Below, piece after piece: positions 1 through 11,734 of a stretch of 64,000 bases of DNA. The stretch is from Leucosporidium creatinivorum. Lineage: Eukaryota > Basidiomycota > Microbotryomycetes > Leucosporidiales > Leucosporidiaceae. Position 1 is the first letter of the stretch, and every line of letters begins with the position of its first letter. The stretch covers positions 1 to 64,000 of the forward strand of contig BCKL01000017.1 of assembly GCA_001600635.1 (NCBI GenBank), given 5' to 3'. The translations under genes were made by a program, and so were the position numbers. The notes beneath the pieces were generated by a model, which was not told the origin of the DNA, searched no databases, and saw nothing but the letters and a program-made list of their open reading frames with translations.

Positions 1-611
1 TGGAGGGGCTGTCCTGCAATCGTGTGACTCACAGCAGTCAATAGCAGCTTCTTGCACATCAAGGTATCGTTGATTGAGGGTAGACACATCTCCCCAGTGC
101 CCATCAAGCAGCCTGCAGCTCATCATCCTGGGCCCCCAAGCATCCAACCAGTGTGGAGGGGCTGTCCCGCAATCGTGTGACTCACAGCAGTCAATAGCAG
201 CTTCTTGCACACCAAGGTATCGTTTATTGAGGGTAGACACATCTCCCTGTTGCACATCAAGCACCCTGCAGTTCATCATCCTGGGCGCAAAGCCATCCAA
301 CCGGCGGGGAAGGGCTCTCCCGTGAGTCTGCAACTTGTAGTAGCCTCTAGCAGCTTCTTGCACACCAAGGCGTGGCTGATCAAGTCTAGACAGATCACCT
401 CGCTGCACATCAAGCATGTTGCAGGTCATCATCCTGGGCGCGTGGCCATCCAATCAGCTTGGGAGGGCTGTCCCCTGACTTTGCAACTTGTAGTAGCCTC
501 TAGCAGCTTCTTGCACACCAAGGCATGGTCGGGCAAGGCTAGAGACACCTCCCCACTGCACACACCAAGGGTCTTGCTGCAATTGGGCGTCCAACCCGGT
601 CAGAGTCTTGG
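1..611 (-). repeat. Four tandem 153-bp units (51 codons each)
   Basis: The core containing AGCAGCTTCTTGCAC recurs with an exact 153-base spacing (about positions 43, 196, 349 and 502), so four units are visible, the first cut by the window edge. Units 1 and 2 are closest to each other, and units 3 and 4 form a second pair. Because 153 is divisible by three, one minus-strand frame stays open through the array except for a single TGA at 454-456. It encodes a 51-residue repeat with recurring LDVQ, RYLGVQEAA and PRMM elements. Many differences between units change amino acids, so selection for protein is not evident. It could be a minisatellite, a decayed repeat protein, or the end of a gene lying to the left. 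Confidence 0.85.
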
Positions 612-1014
612 ACTTGAAAGCCACGCCGCTCAGTCCATCCCCTTCCAAGCTGTTGATTGTGCTGAGAGTTATACGGAACATCAATCCTGTCTCAATTACC
701 CGCGCCGGGACTTGGATCTGTAGTTCTTGCTCTGCGTGGCAAGTGCCAGAGGATCCTGCTGCCCAAGGGGCCAGGCCGGCCTAGGTAGCCAGTTCATCCC
801 CTCTCTGCAAGTGGCGTTGCACGTTGAAGACCTGCATCTCCTCATCTTACCGTCCTTGCATCCTACCTACGCACAGACAGCCCCAGCTGCTTCCCTTGCC
901 TATATGAGGTGCCCTTCGCCGAGAGTCGGACTTGCTCCGAGTCAAGACTCCTGTCCGAGAAGTGGAGCCCTTTGGACTGTAGGGGCGTATTGAAGTCTCT
1001 ACTCGCGCTGAAAA
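612..1014. other. Gap before the first gene
   Basis: No supported gene is seen here. The last part probably contains the promoter and 5' UTR of the plus-strand gene that follows. The sequence just after the repeat array resembles a degenerate continuation of it and then becomes ordinary intergenic sequence. Confidence 0.4.
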
Positions 1015-3187
1015 ATGCAAGCAGCAAGTCCGAAACGCCTACAGGCTACTGACAGTCGACCTCGTGCGCCCTCCTCGAAAGTGCTTCTTCGACTCTCGCA
1101 TCCTCACACACTCGCACCCATGAGAGACTCCGACTCACATTTACACACACATTGGTCACAGCACGCGGCTCCAGCATCTGCACCGTTAGCTCAGGCCTTC
1201 GGAGGCGAAGGCGAGGCGGGCTCCACCAGCGGCAGCTTCACCTCGTCGCTCTCGTCGTTCAACCTACCAGTCCGTCCAAGCGCCGTACCAATTCCTTTCA
1301 ATCCTTCGTCCAGCAACCCACTCGACATCCCTCCGTCGACGCCGCTCGAGAACTACCCTCTCTTCGCCAACCGCCGCGTCTCGCCCACCAACTCGGTCAG
1401 CACGGCGCCTGCACCCTTCTCCACTCTCGCATATCGCAAGCAGAGTATGCTAGGCGCAGATCCCATCTTCCCGCGCACCACCTCTCCCTCCCCGCCGCTC
1501 GACCGCGACGACGACGCTCTCGCAACCATGTCGCGAGACGGCTCCGACAGCCCCATGGTCCTCGGCAGCCCTTCTTTCGAGCAGGCGGGTCTATCATTCC
1601 CACCACCTTCCCTGCCCTTTGCCACGCGGAGCCGAGCGGCGAGCGAGAGCATGGGCAGCAACAGCGGTACTCCAGCTTCGCCGGTCGCGCTCGCAAGAGC
1701 GCTACAAGGACAAAGGACGCCGCCTCCCTTCCTCCAGCGACGATTATACCACGAGATGCAGGAGGAGGACGGTAACGGCAATGATAGCGCTCGCAGCGGC
1801 AGCGCATCGTCGGGAGGAGCTCGCGCCGACGATGAGGCAACGGGTGACTTTGGCGGGTTGGGCTTGGCTCTGGGAGATAAAGGCGGAGACGGCACAAATG
1901 GTAGTGCTAGCGGTAGTGGGGAGGAAGGTGGGCGCTCTGGTGTAGTCCGAAGGGCGGTGTCTCGCAAGCCGAACTTGCTCGTGAGTGCTCTCAGGCATCG
2001 GATCTCGACCGAGAAGGGCTCTGACATTTGTGCTTGTCCTTGACAGCCCAAGTCCAAGTCGCACCTGCGCGTCCTCTCCCAGCTGCAGTCGGAGTCAGGT
2101 CCAGCAGATCTCGCCGAGGTCATGTCCGAAGCCGCCCTTCATCGCCTCTCGGTCGCCTCGTCCGTCCCTCCCGTGCGCTCAACGCCATCCTCCTCTACCA
2201 ACCCTACCTCAACCTGCCCTCAGCCCTCCGACAGTCGACTAGCACGTTCCGCGCCCCTGGGCAATCGCTTCCCCGAGCAGGTCAACGACGATGAGATGGA
2301 TCGACTTCCGAGTCCCGCAAGCTCCGGAGAAGATGGCGACGAGATTGGAGAAGCAGGAAGTGACTGGGGAGGGATGAGTCTCGGCGGCTACGGGACCGAG
2401 GACGAAGATGAGCGCCGCTCGGCGATCTGGACGGGCATCAGAGGGAGTGGCAGCGCGACGGGCATCTCCATCCCTCCGCCGAACCCCATGAGTACAGGAA
2501 GAAGCCCTGGCAGCGAACGGGGAAGGATGGATACGGAGGTGAGGCCGAGCTTCGTCGGTCGACGCAAGGAGAATCGACGCTGACTTGCCTCTTCCTCACA
2601 GGCCCCGGATAACTCGCCTCAGACGCCAGGATGGCACTCTCAGAGCTCAGCTCGACCAGGAAAGAGGAAGAGTGAGCTTCTGTTGTCTCGCCTTCGCCGT
2701 TCTGTCGCGTCTCGCAAGATCTCGAGGCTCAAGCTGACAGCTATCCTCTTCAGTCAACGACGACCGCTTCGAACCCTACGCCTCAGCTTTCAAGCGTCGG
2801 GCCGTATCACCAGCAGCACTCTCGCCTGGAGGTGTCCCCTCTCCTCTTCTTTCCTTCACCCACTCGTCGACGCTGCCGACTCCCCCTCCCCTCCCCTCCT
2901 TCCCCTCGAGCGGCCTCACCACACTACCAATCTCCATCCCCTCCCCATCCATATCAGCTACATCCCACGCCCACGCTTCCACCTTCTTCAACGCTCTCAA
3001 TCAAGGCCCTCGAAGCCGAGCGAGTAGCCCCGTGCCGAGTTCGCTGAGCAGCTCGGCGGGGCGAGGGGCCGCCGGCCAGGCCTTCGTAGGGATGGTGATG
3101 AGCGGTAGATTAGGGAGGGAGGCCGAAGAGAAGAACGGTAGAATGGGCGACGCTGGAGATGGGCTGCGTCAAATGTCGCTGGGATGA
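1015..3187 (+). CDS. Conserved fungal protein of unknown function (RKPNLLPK motif)
   Basis: Four exons (1015-1980, 2047-2538, 2602-2671, 2754-3187) give 653 residues. The protein is low in complexity and rich in Ser, Pro and Gly. It has two islands that look conserved: RKPNLLPKSKSHLRVLSQLQ spanning the first intron (around residue 320), and KRKINDDRFEPYASAFKRRA spanning the third (around residue 508). I recall similar RKPNLLPK/KRRAVSP proteins in other fungi, where they are mostly annotated as hypothetical. No enzyme domain or membrane segment is seen. The basic KRK and FKRRA stretches would suit a nuclear protein, but that is inference. The first ATG is used; a second in-frame ATG at 1120 is equally plausible. 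Confidence 0.75.
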
Positions 3188-3367
3188 GCGAGGAGAGGGG
3201 AGAAGGAGGTCGAGAAGAAAGAGGACCGAGAACTCATATCGTTGTAGCTGTTGCCTAGTCATTGTCGTATGCCACTATCACTCGCTTATCTGGTCATTGT
3301 CTGAGGCCGAGCAAACGAGTGCAAAGGTAGCGTTACAAGCACGACTCCGAAAAGCGACAACCCAGCA

Positions 3368-5404
3368 TCATCCATCAATCTCCATCGCCTCCTCCTTCTT
3401 CACCCCGCCCTCCTCCGACGTCTCCTTCTCCCGCTGCTCCTTATATAGCACGTGACTTCGGTCAAAGTAGCGATTGGGGTGATCGACGCTGTCGCCCTTC
3501 CCGATTCCATCGCCCTTCGCGACGCCGAGCTTGGCGTGCTGGATCTCAAAGAGGCGCGTGCAGGCGAGATGGTAGTGGCTGCTCTTGACCGCCGAGACGA
3601 TATCCTTGGTGTCCGATCCGCTAAGGCCGTAGGTGGTGAGAAGCGAAGAGGTGAGATTGGCCTCCGAGTAATGGCGGAAGGGGCAGCCATGCGCTTGGCC
3701 AGGACCTGGTGTTGCGCCTGTGATGATTTGCTGACATCTGAAGGCGAGGAGGGTGCAGAGCGAGCGTTAGCGGTGTGCGTGCAGGATAGGGTTGAGACGA
3801 GAAGCGATACTCACGACTTGGGCGAATAGTTCTTGCGGCTTCCTTCGAGTCCGTAGCCGTGACGAATGTTGTACTTGTACTCCTTGTTGAACTTGTCGTC
3901 GGTCAAGTTCGTGAAGGCCTTCCTCCAGAAGACGACGGCCTCCTCGACCGAGAGTCCGATACCCTGCGAGGCGGGGTGTCAGCGCCCCTCGCCTAGGTTG
4001 AGTGATGCGTGGAGAGAAGCGCACCTTGAGGAACAAGTTGTACTGCTGACGCCCATCGTGCTTGAGATGCTTGCTGCTGCGAAGCGTGTCCTCGAGCGAG
4101 CGCATGCACATGGGGAAGCTCTGCCTTGCGAGGCCGGGCACCATCTCGGCCGAGATTTCCTCTCCATCGCCGGTGGTGGAGAAGACATACTCGGAGGTGA
4201 TGCCGGCCTGGAAGCCCATGGAGAGGTGCTCGAGGACGGGAAGAAGACGTTGATCCTCGTCGAGTCGAGGCAGAGCTTTGGCGGTCATCTGCAGCAGTTG
4301 ACAATTGATCAGCGTGCTCTAACGAAGCTTGGCGTCTCGAACTCACCTCCAAACCACGAGACAGTCGACTCTGGAACTCGGCGAGCACCAAGGACAGCTC
4401 CTCCCTCGACGGCACGTAAGCCTTTCCTGCTTGGAGGAAGACCTTTCGCTGGCTGACGAGATCGGTGACCTGAGTCCAGTCGACCTATGAGTGTATTGGA
4501 AGTTAGTCGGCGAGGCAGGAGTCGTAAGTATCGACGCCCGCTCACCTTGAAGAAGGACTCGGCGTTAAGCTTGTCCTCGTCGCGCAATCGCATCGAGGCC
4601 GCCAGCTGCACTCGAAGGGCTTGCTTCTCTTCTGTGCTGACCTACAAAAGTGTATATCATCAGCAGCAGCTAGAGACACCCGCGACGAAGCGCAACCTAC
4701 CTTCTCCCAGCCGAAGTTCAGACTGTCCACGAAGGACCGGCGCTCGACGAGGTCGTCAGTCTCGAAGCGAATCCGGAACAGTGTTGTCTCGACCTTGAGG
4801 AAGCGTGCCCGAAGCTCCTCGCTGATGAGGGAGAATGAGGAGGGAGGAAAGGGAGGATCAGCTCGAGCTTGCCGAGACGGCCTGCTGGCGACCAGCTTCG
4901 AGGCAGCACAGGGAGAGGGAGAGGGAGAAGATTGCGACTCACGACCTGCAGAACGCCAAGCGCAAGACAAAGTGGGAGTACTGGTCCTTCTTCCTCTCCG
5001 CCTCGACGTCTACGCTCCTCGCCGTGTCGCTCGAGAGCGGCATGTACGTCTTTGCGCGCTCCCCTACGATCACCTTGATCTCGTCGAACGACTTGTTGCG
5101 CGCCTGAGCTGATTCGATGTCGGCCAGCACTGCGAGAAGGGACGCGTTTCGTTAGCGAGAGGAAGGCGCGACGATTAGCCGAGGCTAGAGACGTACAACG
5201 CAGACGGTCGATAGCCCATTCTTCAAACTGCTCTACTGTAATCTCCTCTGTCGGCGGCCGTTCGTAGAAGTTCAAGCGATGAGGGAACCTGCCCGAGCGA
5301 GGAGCAGCGTGACGCGAGACCTCTGCGGCGCTGGAGGAGGAGGCCGAGCCGTTGGCTACAGCGCTGAGGTTGCGATTCGATGTTGGTCGTGTTCCCGCGT
5401 ACAT
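3368..5404 (-). CDS. PRI2: DNA primase large subunit (Pri2/p58)
   Basis: Eight exons (5404-5197, 5129-4943, 4821-4701, 4641-4546, 4484-4347, 4288-4025, 3963-3815, 3737-3368) give 510 residues, normal for the family. The N-terminus has the family motif RLNFYERPPTEEITVEQFEE. The C-terminal Fe-S domain has the FPMCMRSL, HGYGLEG and HGCPFRHY signatures. Four cysteines at about 311, 389, 406 and 447 match the spacing of the [4Fe-4S] ligands known in human p58. In known biology this subunit pairs with Pri1 and DNA polymerase alpha to start and hand over RNA primers. It lies 194 bp downstream of the uridine phosphorylase gene on the same strand. Function is confident; individual splice sites are inferred. 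Confidence 0.96.
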
Positions 5405-5598
5405 TGAAGGCGGCTGAAGTGGACGAGCAAGATGAGCGGAGAGGAAGAGGTGCGCAGGTCGAGTCGCGTCAAGCAAGGCGCGTCTCCGATTCGCAAGAAG
5501 ATGCAGGCAAAGGGTTCTTGCATACAGCAGAACTTGCTCTAGATGACTACTCTTCTATAGCTAGCATCCTCGAGAACTCCTGCGCAACCTCCCCCTTT

Positions 5599-6951
5599 TC
5601 AAAGCTCCCACACCGAGCCTTCAACTGGGTGCAGCGACTGGGGTGCATGGAAAGTCAGTGAGTTGTCGAATCAATAGCAACAGATTTGCCCGCTCACCTC
5701 GTCCGGGATAGGGAAGCTGATGATGGCATCGAGGCAAGCTCGGCCGACCTTGGGCTCGAGCTCGGCGACGACGAGAGGGTCGATGAAGCTTTGCCCGACT
5801 CGGTCAGCGAAGACCATGTGGCAAGCTGCAGCAGAGATCTGGGCCTCGCGAGCGATGGAGGCGAGGTGGAAGCTGCGGGTGACTCGTTAGTTCAGCTCGG
5901 CGTTCACAAGGAGCGAGCTCGAGCTGGAGAACGTACAGATGAGCGGTCTCCATCTGTGCAGAGCAAGAAAAAACATCAGTAAGCTGGCCGTGATGTAAGG
6001 TGAGCTACGCTGGCCACTCACTTCCAAGCTCTTCACCTCCGGCGCAGCGGCGAGGAGCTGAGGAACAAAGTCGACGTTGTCGTCCTTGAATTGGGGGTCT
6101 GTTCGACCTTGGGACGAGTCTTTGAGGGGCACAGTGTGTCAGCAAATCCCTCTTGAGCCCGGCTCTCCGACAGCACCCACAGAAGCAGTCGGCGGAAGCG
6201 TGCAGCTCGGTCGGGCAAATCTTGCAAGTGGGACTGGCGACAGCAGAGTCAAGAGTCGAGACGAGGACCTTATGAAGCTCGGCGTCGCTTGAGATGGGCG
6301 GCGAGAAGACGTAGGGCGGTAGGGACTGGGCGCCGTGGAAGTGGGCGTAGTTGGTCGAGATGGTCATGGCTTTGCGAGGGCTGTGGTGGCATGGACTGGG
6401 TCAGCTACTCGCCCACTGCACACCGCAGAGACACAACTCACACTCCAATCGACCCTACTGGGAGATCGGCAGACAGAGAGCCGCACGAACCGAATCGAAC
6501 GATGGCCAAGTCTCCCGTGACGACGGCTCGCACTTCACGGACGAGGAAGTCGACCATGGCGACTCCCATACCGATAGCGATCAGACTGATGGGCACTCCC
6601 TGTTCGAGTACGCCGAGCGGAGTGGATAATCAGTGACTGAGCGCCGAGTGGCTGCGATTGTCCTTCGGCTTATGTCCTTCCTGTAGCCAGCTCTTGACGA
6701 GAGCCTGAGTCGAAAGGAAGTGTATCATCCTGACTCACCTTGTAACGACCCGTGATGGTGGTGTACCCTCGGCTCGTTACAAGCTCGAAGGGTTTCGGCG
6801 ATGGGTCGAGGAAGGAGGCGAAGCGGCGTAGGCGCACAGCATCGCCGCAGGTGACGATGCGGTTGGCGACCTCTCCAGGTTTGACTCCGACATGGTAGAC
6901 GGCTCCAGCGCTGTCCTTGGGGAAGTTGGCATCGGTCATGGTGGCCTTCAT
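5599..6951 (-). CDS. Uridine phosphorylase family protein
   Basis: Seven exons (6951-6739, 6599-6442, 6380-6181, 6119-6022, 5953-5937, 5872-5698, 5637-5599) give 299 residues. The nucleoside phosphorylase fold is recognised from GVKPGEVANRIVTCGD near the start, IAIGMGVAMVDFLVRE, VRFGSCGSL, and a later segment with DSSQGR spliced to SLEMETAHLFHLAS. The last carries the Met-Glu pair that binds the ribose in this family. The enzyme would reversibly split uridine with phosphate into uracil and ribose-1-phosphate for pyrimidine salvage. Exon 5 is only 17 nt, and the last exon only 39 nt. The terminal exon choice is the least certain part, because reading past its donor gives another short tail. 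A related nucleoside phosphorylase specificity cannot be excluded. Confidence 0.88.
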
Positions 6952-7506
6952 GATGAGGGGAGGAGTTCGGCGATTGAGTGTGAGCTGCTGGCGAGGAGGG
7001 GGACAAGGTTGCAGGGCAAATGAAGGAAGTTAGCCTCAACTGGTCGACTGTCTGGCCTGGAGGCATGCTGTTGCTCGTCCTATTTACAGCTGAGAGCGGG
7101 CGAGAGAGCGGCCGAGACGGACGGTAGTGGTCGGGGCTGCTGAGCTGACCAGCATGGGCTGAGATGTATCGTAGCAGCAAGGGTGACTAGCTAGTGCGCA
7201 TCAGCTCTGCACTGCAGCCTTCTGAATGCCCAGCGAGTGCGGTGAGAGGAGCGAGTTGGGAACAGCGGGAGAGGTGTTGACGAGCCGCAAGGGGTGGATC
7301 CTAATTGCCGAGCAGATGGACTGCAGCAGCAGCAGTAGCAGACGAGTACGCTTACTATCGGACTGCAGAAGTTGTGTAGTCGAGTTGAGGATACAGCGAG
7401 GTGAGGGTGGGAGTTGAAAGAGCGGCGACGCGCTCCACACGGCTTGACCTCTTGCGCTGTACTCGACTCGACTCGTTTCTCTTCTCATCTTCGCTACAGT
7501 ACAATC
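6952..7506. promoter_or_regulatory. Divergent intergenic region, uridine phosphorylase / UCH37
   Basis: This 555-bp gap separates two divergent starts and must hold both promoters and 5' UTRs. CT-rich runs precede the plus-strand ATG at 7507. No defined factor site is recognised. Confidence 0.5.
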
Positions 7507-8984
7507 ATGTCGGAAGGATGGTCACTTACAGAAAGCGGTGAGCACTACATTTCAACCCCGGTCCTCACTCCGCTGACGCGTCTCGCCTCCCTTTCCTCCT
7601 CCTCTTTGCGCTCATCTGCGCTGCTTCTACCATCGCTGAACGATCCAATACAGATCCGGGCGTGTTTACAGGGATCATGCGGGAGCTCGGCGTCAAGGGG
7701 CTTGAGGTGGAAGAGCTCTATGGCTTGGATCCCGACCTCCTCGCCGCTCTGCACCCCGTCAAGGCCCTGGTCTTCCTCTTCAAGTGGATTGGAGGAGACA
7801 TCGCCTCGATGGACGGCAAGCTCGTCACCCCCGAGGACCCTGCCTTCTTCTTCGCTCAGCAGACTATCACCAACGCCTGCGCCTCCATGGCTCTGCTCAA
7901 CGCCGTCTGCAACATTCGCGATCCCGACGTCGAGCTGGGAGAAGAGCTCAACAACCTCAAGTCCTTCAGCGAGGGGCTGGATCCCGAGTCCAAGGGCTGG
8001 ACGATCTCCAACTCGGAGAAGATTCGGGCTGGTGAGCGCTGCCTTGTTCGTTCGCCGTGCGCTGCTCGCTGATGTGGAGAGCCCTGCAGTACACAACTCG
8101 TTCGCTCGAGCTGACCCTTACCATCTCGAGGAGAGCCGACCACCGACTGCTGACGACGATGCCTACCACTTTATCTGTTCGTCTCGCTCGGCTTTCGCTG
8201 GCTCGTCCGAAAGCTGACTTCCTCTGGCGCCCCCTCAGGCTATCTTCCCGTCGGAGGCAAGCTGTAAGTTTATCATACCTCTCGCTCTGCACTGCTTGTA
8301 GCTGATTTTGGCCATCACCCTCAGCTACGAGCTCGACGGTCTCAAGCCTTTACCGGTCTCACACGGCGATATTCCCGACCCCGAAAACTGGACTGGACTC
8401 GCAAAGGAGTGGGTATCTCTCTGATCTCCTTCCCCTGGCATCCCTCGCTGACCTTAAACGCCCTCCTCAGGGTTCTCGAGCGCCGAATCGCTACCCACCC
8501 TCCCGGCGAGGTCATGTTCAACCTGATGGCGATCACCTCTCGCTCAGGACACCTCATCAAGCAGGTCGCTACCCTCTCCAAGTCGGTCGAGGAAGCCCAG
8601 GCGCGTGGAGAGAGCGACGAGTGGGTCAACGCTCAGCTGGACGAGGCCAAGGAGAAGCTGGCGAGGATTGAGGATCAGTTCAAGGAGTGGGATGTGAGTG
8701 TTAGCCTCGTCCGCGAAGCTTCTCGAGCTGATCTCCAACTCTTCTCCGCAGATCGAGAACTCGCTGAGGCGGCACAACTACATCGGCCTGGTTCGTTCGC
8801 CCGCCCCTGACGCCGACCGTTCCCTCGCTAAGCCTCTCCTCTACAGATCCACACGCTACTCCTCGAGCTCGCCAAGCAGGGCAAGCTCCGACCACAGATC
8901 GAGGCGGCCAAAAAGGAGATGGAGCGCAAAGTAGCGGCCAAGAAGGCGAAGGGCCAGTCGGCCGAGGATCTCATGGAGGAGTGA
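7507..8984 (+). CDS. Ubiquitin C-terminal hydrolase, UCH37/UCHL5 type
   Basis: Eight exons (7507-7537, 7654-8031, 8090-8176, 8239-8263, 8325-8408, 8471-8693, 8752-8790, 8847-8984) give 334 residues, close to human UCHL5 and fission yeast Uch2. The catalytic set is visible: Cys86 in TITNACASMALLNAV, His163 in DAYHFI and Asp178 in LYELDG, nearly the same numbers as human C88, H164 and D179. The C-terminal extension has the RRHNYIGLIHTLLLELAKQG element of the UCH37-like domain, which in known family members docks on the proteasome receptor Rpn13. It is therefore likely a proteasome-associated deubiquitinase that trims ubiquitin chains. Exon 4 is only 25 nt. Confidence 0.95.
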
Positions 8985-9195
8985 AATCCCACCTGCATCT
9001 AGACATCACTTCTTCGCGATCGCTGCTCTCTCGCTCTTGCGTTGTCGACTCGGATGAGAGAACGAGATGATTTCGAACGAAAGAGGAGCGAAGAGATACA
9101 CAAGGGAGGGCGGAGACAAAAAGGGAGGAAAGCAGCGAAAGAATGCCTAGAGGTGGAACACTACAACGAAAGCCAACACATGTATAACAAGACAT

Positions 9196-11585
9196 CTATC
9201 TCAACCCTCCGCTTCTCCCTCCACCCGGCGGGCCCGGCGAGGTAGCAGGCGCCGGCAGTCCCTGCGACTCGGCAGTGGGGGTCCTGCCCGTCAGCCAGCC
9301 GAAGAAGCCTCCCGATCCTGCTCCGTTGAGCCCGGAATGAGTCGCTTCGTAGGTGGCGGGAGACGAGGAGCGAGAGAAGCCTGGAGCGAGGTGGGACGAG
9401 GAAGGGTTTTGACGGAAGGCGTCCTCGAGGACGGCTTCGGCGACGCCGGGGGCGTACATCTGTTGGGATGAAGGAGATGTCAGCTCGGCTCTGTAGCGAG
9501 TAGGAAAAAGTCCGAACATACGTGAGGATCGATAGGGTGGTAGGCTGGAGGAGAGACGCCGCCTCCTTGCGCCGAAGACGAGGACCCTCCGTTCCTATCC
9601 ACCGCCGGCCGACTCGCGCTCCCACTTCCACTCGCCACAAGTCCCCTCATCTCCTCCTCATCTCCATCACTAGGACTCTCACTCCTCTCACTGCTCTCCG
9701 CGCTGCCTCGTCCCGTCCGCTCGTCCTCCTCATCCTCGTCCTCATCCTCGGGCATAGGGAACCGATGCAACGAGTGCAACGAGATATCAAGCAATCCCGG
9801 TGTCGGTGGGTTCTGAATGTCGTCCTCGCTACCCGAATGCTCTCCTGCACCGCTGCCCGCCGTCGACGTTGACGAGCGATGCGAGAGGTTTGAAGCTTGT
9901 CGCGAGTGTCGGAGAGGGCTGGGACGAATAGGTTGATTAGGGGAGGGGTTGGCGAGTGCTGAAGCTGCGCCGGCGGCGGAGGTGGCGGTGGGAGTGAAGG
10001 AGGGAGAGGAGGAGGATGGAGGAGGGTCACGCCGCCGAGAACGGTGCTGATGGCGAGAAGAGCTGCCGCGTCGGTTCGATCCTCGTCCTTCGTCTCCGTG
10101 CGGGTTGACCATACGAGGGAGAGGGGGAACGGCCTGCGCCGCCGCGCTCTCGAGGAGGATGCTGCCCCTCTCGCTGCCGTACGCTGGCGGCGGCGCGAGC
10201 GTTCCCATCATCGGCGCGAGTCCCCACTTCTTGACGTTTGCCTCGATGAAGACGAACCCCGCTTGACCAAAGTTGACATGCAAAGTGCAGCCTGCGTTGG
10301 CGCCGACGGTGGGGAAGAGGTTGTGGCGGTTGAGGCCGATGTAGGCGTCCTCGAGCTTCTTGCCGTTGCGGGTGAAGAAGACGGTGCCGGTTCTAGGGCG
10401 GTAGCCGACGCCGAGGACGTCGCCTTCGGTGAGAGGAGGGCCGTAGGAGGTCGAGGTGAAGGGGTAGGAGTGGGACTTGAAGCCGTCGGTCGAGGAGTAG
10501 CCGACCGAATACTTGTTGTGACCTGCGAGTGAAGGAGTCAGCTACAGTGCATCAAGGTGAGTCTCTGCACTCAACTCACCTGGTAGCCGGAAGCTGGGAT
10601 AGGGCTTGGTGGTCAGTCCGATAGCGACGGTCGTCGCCTCGGGCTTCTCAAACATCTTGCACTCCCAGTAGTAGACATCGTTGAGCTTGGGGATGGGGAG
10701 ATTGCTCTGGACGCAGCATCCTCCTCCCTCCTCGGGCGCCATGCCAATGCTGTCGGCGAGGAAGATGACCTCGGTGCGCGACTGGACGATGAGGCCGGGA
10801 TTGGATTCGTAGTCGGGCTCGAAAGACCACGCCGAGACGCCCTTCTCCTGGATCGAGAGGAATTGCGAGAGGGTGATGTCGGTGGGTTGCGAATTTGGTG
10901 GGTATTGCGATTGCCAGACTACTCGTCGGGAATCAATGAGGGTGGCGATGAGCGGGGAGAGGGTGTTAGCGCTCGAGCTCGCAAGACTAGAGGGATGAGA
11001 ACGCACCTTTGGACCGAAGGTATCCCACACGGGTAGACTCCTCTGCTTCCTCTAGCCAGCGCTGCTCAATGCCCTGCAGTCCGCCTTCGCCTTCGAGCTC
11101 GTCCTCCTGCTCTAAGTTGGTGGGTCCACCGGCATCGCCGAGTTGGATGGCGCCTCGTTTGCTACGCCGAAGGAGGAGGAGGAAGACGAGAAAGACGAGG
11201 AGGAGGAAAAGGAGCACAGTGAGGAGGATCAGAAGCGGCAGGAGCAGCTCGAGAGTCTGCGAGGGAGGCGCGGGGGAGGCGGGAGCGTGCGCAAGAGCGA
11301 GTCAGCTTCCGCGTAGGGCCCAGGAACTGTACCAGGGTACAGCTGATCGTCTAGTATGAAAGAGCTCACCTCTTCCGTGTCGTGACCTGGATTGGGAGAA
11401 GGATTTGGGACTGGAGTGGGCCAGCCTGGGTAACCACCACGAGAGGGTGCGTCTGGGAACGCTTGCTGTAGGTTGTTGGCTGGTTGCTGGAGTGTAGGAT
11501 AGCTGTTGGGATTGTCTGACCAGTACTGATTGTAGTAGGCCGAGAGGATGGCTCTAGGCGAGTCTGTGGCCGAGGGGCGACGCAT
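9196..11585 (-). CDS. Ssh4/Ear1-type SPRY-domain ubiquitin-ligase adaptor
   Basis: Five exons (11585-11370, 11256-11007, 10918-10580, 10522-9522, 9459-9196) give 689 residues. The order is a short N-terminal region, one strong transmembrane segment around residues 73-98 followed by basic RRSKRG, an Ssh4-type region with ISIQ-like sequence EKGVSAWSFEPDY, and a SPRY domain (VYYWECKMFE, GFKSHSY, VGYRPRTGTVFFTRNGKKL). A long acidic and Ser-rich tail follows. Two PPAY motifs lie at about residues 378 and 595. In yeast, Ssh4 and Ear1 sit in endosomal or vacuolar membranes and use PPxY motifs to recruit the Rsp5 ligase to cargo; the same role is inferred here. It starts 149 bp from the divergent protease gene. 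Confidence 0.9.
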
Positions 11586-11734
11586 CCTCGAAGCGCACCT
11601 CGACTCGGATGAGCGAGCGAGCGCTGTAGGACGGTAGAGAAGGGGAAGGGGAGGAGAGTGTCAAAGTGCAGAGTCCTAGCGAGCGAGCGAGCGAGTCGAG
11701 TTGAAGAGACGAGCTGAGAGGAGGAGGGCAAGCA
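11586..11734. promoter_or_regulatory. Compact divergent promoter, Ssh4-like / protease
   Basis: Only 149 bp separate the two ATGs, so any promoter is shared and very compact. It contains tandem GAGC units (four to five copies of GCGA/GAGC near 11612-11625 and 11679-11692). If the protease starts at its second ATG (11885), the gap is 299 bp. Confidence 0.45.

Noticed and set aside
1353-2123. Long minus-strand frame opposite the first gene
   Set aside because: Shadow of the Ser/Pro-rich coding strand. The plus-strand exon model joins in frame across three introns.
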